A DNA stretch of 64,000 nucleotides from Fen-1298 sp050015675 (GTDB taxonomy: Bacteria; Bacteroidota; Ignavibacteria; UBA10030): contig JBEKAY010000003.1 in NCBI GenBank assembly GCA_050015675.1, positions 1-64,000 of the forward strand, given 5' to 3'. Both the position numbers and the translations under genes were made by a program. Below, one piece after another: positions 17,953 to 27,400 of this stretch. The notes under the pieces were generated by a model. It worked only from the letters and a program-made list of their open reading frames with translations, did not search any database and was not told the DNA's origin. Position 1 is the first letter of the stretch, and the number at the start of each line of letters is the position of its first letter.

Positions 17953-20262
17953 ATGCGAAGCGGATTCTTCATGACTGATTCTCTTGTGCTTCTTGTCGTT
18001 GCAGGTCTGCTCGCAGCTTTCGCCACGGGCTGCAGCAACACAGCGTATCTCACTAAAGGTGAGAAGCTGTATACAGGCGCAGATGTGAATATTGAAGAAA
18101 AGGAGAGTATTCCGGACAAGAGTAATCTGAAAGGACAATTGGACCTGCTTGCCAAACCGGAGCCGAATGGAAAATTCCTCTGGCTCTTTCACATTAAGTT
18201 ATGGTTGTACAATATCGGGATTTTCAAAACAAGTCTGGGCGAACCGCCGGTGCTGCTGCAATCTGTCGCACCCGATCGAGTTGCCGAGAGAATGCGCAAC
18301 CTGTTGGAAGGTAAAGGATACTTCCGGCCGGACGTACAGTACTTGGTACGTGAAGAGGAAACCACCGCAGGCATTCAATACAACATTGCAATCCAATCAC
18401 CATACAGAATCAACGGAATTACTGTAACGGGCGACAGCACCGCGCTGATTGAAGCAATTCGTTCCACCATGGGAAAAACAATTCTCGCCGCGGGAAACCA
18501 ATACGATCTCGTGAAACTCAAACAGGAGCGGGAACGCATTGACGCCGCGCTCAAACAGAAAGGATATTTCTATTTCTCTCCCGACTTCATTGAGTTTCAA
18601 GCGGATAGTACTGCCGGGAATAGGACGGTCGGCCTTTCCCTCCAAGTCAAAAGTGATATCCCTGCCGAAGCAGCGCGCGTTTACACGATTAACAACATCT
18701 ACATCTATTCCGGTTATTCGCTGAATCGTGACAGTGTTACAATATCTGCCGGCGATACTATAAGAGTTGGTGGCTGTTACTACATCGATATAGATAAGAA
18801 GTTTGATCCTGACGTCATTGTCCGTTCGATTTTTTTTAGAAAAGGCGTCGTATATAACAGAGACGACCACGATATCACATTGAACAGGCTCATGAATCTC
18901 GGTGTGTTCAAGTTCGTGAATATACAATTTATCAATGCTGATTCGGCAGGCATTCCGCGTCTGGAAACCCGTATTTATCTGACGCCGCTGTCGATAAAAA
19001 ACATTCGCTTTGAGTTACAAGGTGTTTCCAAATCCAATAACCTTGCAGGGCCGGTGTTTAATTCCAGCTTCCGGAACAGGAATTTGTTCGGCGGGGCTGA
19101 ACTCTTTACGCTGAGTTCTGAAATTGGTTTTGAGATGCCTGTTGGCGGAGGACAATCGGGAGGGAATTCGTATGAGATCGGTACGAGTGGAGAGTTAGAT
19201 CTGCCGAAGTTCCTTGTTCCATTCAGACTCCACAATGTATCGAGCCTCTTTGTGCCAAAGACACGCATTGTGCTTGGATTTAATTTGCTTGATCGATTGC
19301 AATACTATCAGCTCTTCTCGGTAGATGCTTCATTTGGATACAACTGGAAGGAATCCATCAGCAAGGAACATAATTTTAGCCTGCTTTCGATTACGTTTGC
19401 GCATCTGGCAAATGCAACCCAGAAATTCAACGACTTGTTGAATACAAATCCACTGTTGAAGAAGAGTTTCGAGCAACAGTTTATTATTGGAGAGAATTAT
19501 TCCTTCACCTACAATGACCAGCTTGAGAAAGATCATAAGAACCACCTGTATTTCAAAGGAAGTATAGACCTTTCGGGTAACTTGCTGCAGCTTGTGCAAT
19601 CGCTATTTTACAATCAAAAAGCGACACCCGATTCTCCCTATCAAATCTTCGGGACGACATATTCACAGTACTACAAATTTGATATCGACTTGCGGTATTA
19701 TTACAATACCATTGATCAAAGAGCGTCACTCGCCAGCAGGCTGATCGCAGGAGTAGGCATCGCTTATGGCAACTCCACGACGCTGCCCTACGTGAAGCAA
19801 TTCTATATCGGGGGAAGCAATAGTGTGCGTGCATTCGGTGCACGCGCTCTTGGCCCCGGTTCGTACAGAATTCCCGACAGCCTTGCAGCAAAATCCTTCT
19901 TCGACCAAGCCGGGGATATCAAACTTGAAGCAAATACCGAGTACCGATTTCCCATTATCAGTATTCTCAAAGGTGCATTGTTCATCGATGCCGGTAATAT
20001 CTGGCTGCTGCAGGAAGATCCGGAACGCCCCGGTGGTCAGTTCTCTGGAAAAACATTCCTCGATGAAATAGCGGTTGGAACAGGTCTCGGTTTGCGCCTT
20101 GATCTATCTTTTTTTATTCTACGGTTTGATGTTGCATTCCCATTGCGTGTTCCATACTTGCCTCAAAGCGAGCGCTGGGTCATTCATAAGATCAATTTCG
20201 GCGATCCATCGTGGAGAGCGAATAACCTTGCGTTCAATATCGCCATCGGATATCCGTATTAG
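17953..20262 (+). CDS. tamA: TamA/BamA-family outer-membrane beta-barrel protein
   Basis: 769 residues. The N-terminus has a signal with a lipobox-like end (LAAFATGCSN, Cys near residue 27), as in lipoprotein TamA variants of Bacteroidota. POTRA-like domains follow (YRINGITVTGDSTALIEAIR near residue 155; ERIDAALKQKGYFYFSPDFI). The C-terminal half is a beta barrel with Omp85 markers: FYIGGSNSVRAFGARALGPG, KLEANTEYRFPI, LFIDAGNIWLL, GTGLGLRLDLSFFILRFDVA. It is the expected partner of TamB, encoded immediately upstream with no gap. Together they act in outer-membrane biogenesis. Confidence 0.88.
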   Translation: MRSGFFMTDSLVLLVVAGLLAAFATGCSNTAYLTKGEKLYTGADVNIEEKESIPDKSNLKGQLDLLAKPEPNGKFLWLFHIKLWLYNIGIFKTSLGEPPVLLQSVAPDRVAERMRNLLEGKGYFRPDVQYLVREEETTAGIQYNIAIQSPYRINGITVTGDSTALIEAIRSTMGKTILAAGNQYDLVKLKQERERIDAALKQKGYFYFSPDFIEFQADSTAGNRTVGLSLQVKSDIPAEAARVYTINNIYIYSGYSLNRDSVTISAGDTIRVGGCYYIDIDKKFDPDVIVRSIFFRKGVVYNRDDHDITLNRLMNLGVFKFVNIQFINADSAGIPRLETRIYLTPLSIKNIRFELQGVSKSNNLAGPVFNSSFRNRNLFGGAELFTLSSEIGFEMPVGGGQSGGNSYEIGTSGELDLPKFLVPFRLHNVSSLFVPKTRIVLGFNLLDRLQYYQLFSVDASFGYNWKESISKEHNFSLLSITFAHLANATQKFNDLLNTNPLLKKSFEQQFIIGENYSFTYNDQLEKDHKNHLYFKGSIDLSGNLLQLVQSLFYNQKATPDSPYQIFGTTYSQYYKFDIDLRYYYNTIDQRASLASRLIAGVGIAYGNSTTLPYVKQFYIGGSNSVRAFGARALGPGSYRIPDSLAAKSFFDQAGDIKLEANTEYRFPIISILKGALFIDAGNIWLLQEDPERPGGQFSGKTFLDEIAVGTGLGLRLDLSFFILRFDVAFPLRVPYLPQSERWVIHKINFGDPSWRANNLAFNIAIGYPY

Positions 20263-20520
20263 TTGTGTGAGTGGAGCGATACAGATCTCCGAACAGATCG
20301 ACGCTCTACGTGCGTTCGGCACAGACCCCATTAGCCAACTCGAGTACACAATTCCTTTTCGCTCAGCATAATGTCAGATGAAATAGCAAGAATCGTAATG
20401 AATTTCCACACAGAATTTTATAACAGCAGTCTTGCTCAACAGAAAGATATTATTCGAAGATTTGTGTCAGCTGTAGTAGTTCACCGAGAAGGCAAAGTGA
20501 GGGCTCAATGCTATATATGA

Positions 20521-20554
20521 AAAATCCCGTTGACTCATCAATCAACGGGATTTT
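20521..20554. terminator. 13-bp perfect hairpin, possible terminator
   Basis: AAAATCCCGTTGA (20521-20533) pairs perfectly with TCAACGGGATTTT (20542-20554) around an 8-base loop. It lies 258 bp after tamA and is followed at 20565 by TAGCGGGGGC. It could serve as a bidirectional terminator. Confidence 0.6.
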
Positions 20555-20564
20555 CTGTTCTTTA

Positions 20565-20736
20565 TAGCGGGGGCCCCGATGCACAACATCGGGGTAAACA
20601 GGATCCCGCCTGCGGCGGGATTTCGCTCGTAATGTTCGAATATCACTCGCTCAACTTGAAAGTTAATTCCTTTTCGTTCCATTAAAAACGAAGATGCCCC
20701 AGACAAGCCGAGGCACTTCGTTTTTGTAGCGGGGGC
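20565..20736. repeat. Two tRNA-3'-end-like TAGCGGGGGC motifs (R2)
   Basis: TAGCGGGGGC occurs at 20565-20574 and 20727-20736, each just after a hairpin. On the minus strand this is GCCCCCGCTA, the exact 3' end of the tRNA-fMet gene at 41488-41560, which also has a hairpin terminator at that side. Similar motifs are at 1495 and 10126. No full tRNA can be folded at these places. Confidence 0.5.
20684..20725. terminator. Long A/T-flanked hairpin, possible bidirectional terminator
   Basis: AAAAACGAAG plus TGCC (20684-20698, one bulged A) pairs with GGCACTTCGTTTTT (20712-20725). The stem has A- and T-runs at its ends, like an intrinsic terminator in both directions. TAGCGGGGGC follows at 20727. 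Confidence 0.6.
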
Positions 20737-21411
20737 ACGCGATGCACATCATAGAAAAATTGATCCTTTATTAGAGGAATTGCTCTGCATTCCCATATTA
20801 GAAAACTTAAAGTGAATTGTGCAACCATATATTCTATCTATCGTTGATGAATTCTCAATGGACTGGGAATCAATGTATTGCCTGCTCGATTTGTGTCCAT
20901 GAAGATTTAAAATCCTCTAATAAAAGACTATCAAAGAGTAGGACATGATGTCTATTCGTAAATTTGTTTTGAAAATATTTTGTATTTCAAAGGTACTTCT
21001 TGACAATATCCAGACTATAATATAGATTGACCCCAGTGGCTGTAAGGACGGCGGGCTTATTATTAAACATTAAGAGTACAGTCACTGCATCTCACTTAAA
21101 ATAATACTACGAAGTAAAATCGTCTATTGATTTATTAAATGTATACAAGAGTTGTTTGTACAATTGACTCATTTCTTTTAATAATACAGGGGCGCGTCAT
21201 AGACAATATGTTGATTTCTATCTCCTATTCAAGCGCCAGGTCGATTCGTTTTAATCAGTTGTAGTTTTTGTTGTCCATAGAGTATTCATATCCGGGTGGC
21301 AAATCTGATGACTTGCGAAGGGTCGTTTCATGTTACGATTTATTTCAACTTTATAGATAAAATGATTTTACTCCACTAAAGTAATTTGTTCGTCTATTTG
21401 GAGAATTGTTG

Positions 21412-24400
21412 ATGGCTCCGAAAGAAGAAAAAATCGAACAAAACGAAAACAAGAACACTATCTCTGCACCATCTATTTCTCTTCCCAACGGTGGCGGTGC
21501 AATCCGAGGTATCGGAGAAAAGTTTTCAGCAAATCCGGTAACTGGCACCGGCTCATTAACAGTGCCTATCGCTGTAAGTCCAGGAAGATCGGGTTTTGGT
21601 CCCCAATTATCACTTGCCTATGACTCCGGATCTGGTAATGGACCCTTTGGATTTGGATGGAGTCTTTCGCTTCCTTCAATAACAAGAAAAACAGACAAAG
21701 GATTACCAAAGTATCAAGATACCGAAGATTCCGATGTTTTTATTCTATCTGGTGCAGAAGATCTGGTTCCTGTGTTTCTCAAAGATGATGAAGGAAACTT
21801 TAAACAGGATCATGGAAAATATATTGTCGATGAAATACCAAGAGACGGTTTTACGGTTCGCAAATACAGACCTCGCATCGAAGGACTTTTTGCCCGAATC
21901 GAACGATGGACAAATACGGCCGATCCAACAGATGTCTTCTGGCGGTCTATTTCAAAAGACAATATTACAACGTGGTATGGGAAAACAGAAAATAGCCGCA
22001 TCTTTGATCCATCGGATCAATCGCATATATTCAGCTGGATAATCTGCCAGAGTTATGATGACAAAGGAAATGCAATTGTCTATGAATATGTTGAAGAGGG
22101 CACCAACCGGATATTTGAAGACCAACAAGGTCAAGCCGTTGCATTAACCCACGAAAGCAATCGCGATGACCAAAGCCGCTCAGCCAATCGGTATATCAAG
22201 CGCATCAAATATGGCAATACACAATCACGATTAGTTCAACCTAATCTGACTAAATTACAATGGCTTTTTGAAATTGTATTTGACTACGAGAAAAGTCACT
22301 ATAAAGAAAATTTACCTGATAGTAAAGACCAAATTTTTGCTGAAGCATCTTTAGATGGAAACAAAGTTTGGCCTCCTCGGCAGGATCCGTTTTCATCCTA
22401 CAAAGCAGGATTCGAAGTACGCACTTACAGACTTTGTCATCGTGTATTGATGTTTCACCATTTTGATGAGCTTAAAGTTGATAATTATCTTGTACGATCG
22501 ACTGAATTCACTTATTTAGAATCACCTGTAGCTTCATTCATAACGGGCATTACTCAATCCGGATATGTATTAAGTAATGGATTGAAGTATCTCAAGAAGT
22601 CACTGCCGCCGTTGGAATTTGAGTACAGCCAGGCAACCATCAATGACAAAGTTGAAGAAATCGATCCGGAAAGTCTGCAAAATCTTCCTGTCGGAATCGA
22701 AGGATCGAAATACCAATTAGTTGATCTTGATGGAGAGGGAATTTCTGGGATTCTGACTGAACAAGCCGATGCGTGGTACTACAAACCGAGTCTTGGCAAC
22801 GGCAGCTTCGGTCCAATGAATGTTGTTGCTTCTAATCCTTCACTAGCTTCATTGAGCAGCGGCAGGCAGCAGCTTCTCGACTTAGCTGGGGACGGTCAAC
22901 TTGACCTTGCCGATTTCCATGAGCCCACACCTGGTTTTTATGAACGTTCAACCGATGAGCAATGGGAAAACTTCAGAACTTTTAAGTCGCTACCAAAAAT
23001 TGCATGGGATGATCCCAATCTTCGCTTTGTCGATCTTAACGGTGATGGACATGCTGATATCTTAATTACTGAGAATGAAGTTATACGGTGGTATCCTTCT
23101 CTCGCTAAAGATGGATTCGATTCTCAATCTCTCGTTTCTACCCCGCTTGATGAAGAAGACGGACCAAGACTGGTTTTTGCCGACGGCACGCAATCGATCT
23201 ATCTAGCCGATATGAGTGGAGACGGGCTTACGGACTTGGCAAGAATCCGCAATGGAGAAGTCTGCTACTGGCCCAATTTAGGATATGGCAGATTTGGCAA
23301 AAAAGTAACGATGGATAATTCGCCTTGGTTTGATTCCGTTGATCAGTTCGACCAGAAACGAATTAGAGTTGCAGATATCGATGGATCAGGGAATACGGAT
23401 ATCATTTATCTACATGCAGACAGAATATCACTCTACTTTAATCAATCCGGTAACGGATGGAGCGGAGAACAACTGATTAGGCAATTTCCGCTTGTCGATA
23501 ATCTCTCCTCAGTTATGACTGCAGATATTCTTGGTGATGGAACCGCATGTCTTGTGTGGTCCTCGCCGCTGCCTAATTATGCAAATCAGCAAATGAAATA
23601 TATCCGCTTGATGAAGGAAGGCAAACCGCATCTGCTTATATCCGTTGTAAACAATCTTGGCGCAGAAACGATTGTTCAATATGTTCCTTCAACCAAGTTC
23701 TACTTGGAGGATAAGAGAAATGAAAATCCTTGGATAACAAGATTACCGTTCCCTGTGCACGTCGTCGAACGAGTAGAGACATATGATTACATAAGTCGAA
23801 ATCGATTTGTTACACGCTATGCGTACCACCATGGTTACTTTGATGGTATTGAAAGGGAATTCCGTGGGTTCGGTATGGTGGAACAGTGGGATACAGAAGA
23901 ATACGAAGATTTTGATAAAAAGAAAAAAGAGGCAATAAAAGAGAAAAAGAATATTCTTGAATCCGTTATCAACTATAATGAGGCGTCCTGTGTTCCACCT
24001 GTACACACAAAAACATGGTTTCACAATGGCGCCTATTTGGAGGGAGGGAAAATCTCAAAGCATTTTGAAGAAGAATATTATCGCGAATCAGATCTTAGCG
24101 ATGAACTCATGGGGCTTACCGATGAGCAACTGGAAACAATATTACTCGATGACACTCTGCTGCCAGATACAATAGTCCTCGGAAATGGAACAAGTTTGTC
24201 CTACGCTCTATCGGTAGATGAATGTCGAGAAGCATGCCGCTCTTTGAAGGGTTCCGTTCTGCGCCAGGAGGTGTATGCAATAGACAAGAAACCGGATGGA
24301 ACTCCAACTGATGAAGCAGATCGGCCTTACAGTGTATCAGAACGGAATTATACAATCGAATTGTTGCAGCCTAGAAAAGAAAATAGACATGCTGTTTTTT

Positions 24401-27400
24401 TTACTCATCCGCGAGAGATAATCGACTTTCATTATGAGCGCAAACTCTATGATGTTAATGGAAAAAAACTCGCTGATCCCCGCATAAGTCATTCAATTAC
24501 CCTGGAAGCAGATGTATATGGCAATATTTTAAAGTCCGTTGCTATTGGCTACGGCCGCCGCCTTGATCCAACCGATCTTACACTTCAAGATGACAAAGAT
24601 AAACAGCAGCGGCTACAGATCACATACACAGATAATCGATATACAAATCCTGTTCTGGAAAATGACGACTACCGGATACCGTTATTATGCGATTCCTGCA
24701 CATATGAATTGCATAAAGTAACAACAGATAGTAATGAACCATTCGTAAACAATTTATTTCATTTCGACAAGATGATTGAGAAGGTCAAGTCTGTTTCCGA
24801 TGGCGCGCACGAAGTTCCTTATGAAGACACAGATGCTAGCACCGGTGTGGAAGAACATATTTATCGTCGTCCTATCGAACATGTACGGACACTCTACCGG
24901 AGTAATGATCTGAAGACTTTGCTCCCATTAGGAACATTGGAAACCAAGGCATTTAGTGGTGAAAGTTACAAATTGGCTTTCACTCCCGGTTTATTAAAAG
25001 ATATTTTCATCGACAATGGTAAAATAGTTGCTGCCGATCTTGAAAATCTGCTGATGCAAGAAGGCGCATATGTCAACAGCCGTGCGCATAAATCGAGTGG
25101 ACTTTTTCCGGCTACAGATCCAAATGATAATTGGTGGATCCCAAGCGGATTAACTTATTTTTCCCCGAACGAAAGTGACACTCCAGCCCAGGAGTTAGCA
25201 TATGCAGATCAACATTTTTTCCTGCCACTTCGTTATCGTGATCCTTTCGGATGTACTACAACTTTAAAATATGATCATTACGACTTGCTGCTGAAAGAAA
25301 CAAAAGACCCCATTGGTAATATTGTAACAGTAGTAACAAAAGATGAGGCAGGCAATGAATTGATCGCTCTCGATTATCGGGTGCTCCAGCCAGTGATCAT
25401 TACCGACCCGAATGATAACCGGATGGCTGTATCATTCGATGCACTCGGCCTCGTTGTCGGCACAGCAGTTATGGGAAAACTAACGGAGAATAAAGGTGGT
25501 TCCCTGAAGAATTTTAACCCGGATCTCAATCAGAATGATATAGATGCGTTTTTCAATAATCCGAAGGGCGAAGCACAAAATTATATTCAAGAGGCCGATA
25601 CCCGAATAATTTACGATGTGACCCGTTATTATCGGGACATCAAGATTGCTAATAAACCAAAAGGAAATGGCAGGCCTGCATTTGCAGCGACGATTGCCTG
25701 CGAGACTCATGCAAGCGATCCCGATCCGGCTGGTGGACGCAAATTTCAAGTGAGCTTTAGTTATTCAGACGGATTCGGACGCGAAATTCAGAAAAAGATT
25801 CAGGCAGAAAAAGGACCGATAGACATTGGCGGGGCAGAGATTGAACCGCGCTGGGTTGGAAATGGATGGACAATCTTTAACAATAAAGGAAAATCCTTCA
25901 AGAAGTATGAACCGTTTTTCAGCAATACACACGACTTTGAACATAAAGAACAAGGCGTCTGTACCGTTTTGTTCTACGATCCCGTTGGGCGAGTTCTGGT
26001 AACACTCCATCCGAATAACACCTACGAAAAAGTTGTCTTTGACGCATGGCGACAGGAAACGTGGGATGTGAATGACACTGTACTTCTTCTTCCGCAAAAT
26101 GATGAACACATTGGTGGAATCGTTGAGAAGTTTATACAGAGTTACAAACATCCTCGTACCGGCCAACCATTTATAACATGGTATGACGAACAGATACCAG
26201 ACCGTAACAATAAACCATCGCTCAACAGTGATAACACTCCTGCAAATCAAAAGGCAGCTCTGAAAACTGAAGCGCATGCTGGTACGCCAACGGTTGCCCA
26301 CTTCGATACTCTCGGCAGAGTCTTCTTAAGCATTGCCGATAACGGCATAGGAGATGACGGCTCTGCTCAACTTTATGAAACACGCACCGACATCGATATC
26401 GAGGGCAATCAACGCTCAGTCTTCGACGCGAAAAAAAGTGAACCCAAGCCGAAAGGCCGCATGGTCATGCGGTATGAGTATGATATGCTTGGGAATATAC
26501 TTTTTCAGAGCAGTATGGATGCAGGCAAACGCTGGATGTTGAATAATGTGAAGGGGAATCCTGTAAAACGCTGGGATGAGAGAAGCCAAGAGTTTAGCTA
26601 TGCCTACGATGAATTACAGCGGCCGCTGAATATGCGTGTACAGTATGGTGATAGAAAGGATAAAGATGGAAATCCATGGCCGCTTGACAATCTCTACGAA
26701 CAAATTCACTACGGTGATTGGAAAGGGATGACCGATGCTGAGAGAACGGCGAACCAGAAAAATAATCTTATAACAAAACCATGGAAACATTACGACACAG
26801 CTGGAAAGATCGTTTTTAACGAATATGATTTTAAGGGCAATTCTTTAAAAACAACTAGACAACTTACTACAGATTACAAAAACACAGTCAATTGGGATGT
26901 TGCTCAACCTGATGATTTATTGAATGTCCAATCATATGCGACCACAACATCGTATGATGCTCTCAATCGCGTTACCACGCAAACTACACCTGATAATCAT
27001 ATAGTCAAACCGCTCTATAACGAAGCAAACTTTCTGGAGCAATTGTCAGTCGAGAAAGATGGCACAATTACATCTTTCATCAAGGATATTAATTATAACG
27101 AAAAAGGTCAACGCAAAGATATAAAATATGGTAATGATATTTCGACTGTTTATGAATATGATCCAGACATTTTCAGACTTGTTCATCTGAAAACGAATAA
27201 AGCAAATGGTGCATTGCTGCAGGACCTTCTTTATACATACGATCCTATCGGGAACATCACGCAGGTCGAAGACAAAGCAAGGCCTACGGTCTTCTTTAAT
27301 AATATGGAAACGAAGCCAGTTAATGATTATACCTATGATGCTATCTATAGGCTTCTATCTGCAATAGGACGCGAACATATCGCGCAGGTCAATTTTGGTA

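Larger units (their letters stand above)
20263..21411. other. Repeat-rich spacer between tamA and the Tc toxin locus
   Basis: About 1.15 kb with no convincing gene. The left half carries two hairpins (20521-20554, 20684-20725), each followed by TAGCGGGGGC (20565-20574, 20727-20736), and an R1-like AGTTAATTCCTTTTCGTTCC (20661-20680). The right half (about 20760-21400) is AT-rich and should contain the promoter of the TcB-TcC gene. I cannot place it with confidence. Confidence 0.65.

Noticed and set aside
18397..18927. 176-codon open frame on the minus strand
   Set aside because: Opposite the tamA POTRA region; shadow frame.
21000..21026. TTGACA followed by TATAAT/TATAGA upstream of the toxin gene
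   Set aside because: Spacing is 10 or 15 bases, not close to 17, and it is about 390 bases from the start codon.
25765..26301. 178-codon open frame on the minus strand
   Set aside because: Opposite the RHS part of the TcB-TcC gene; no family features.
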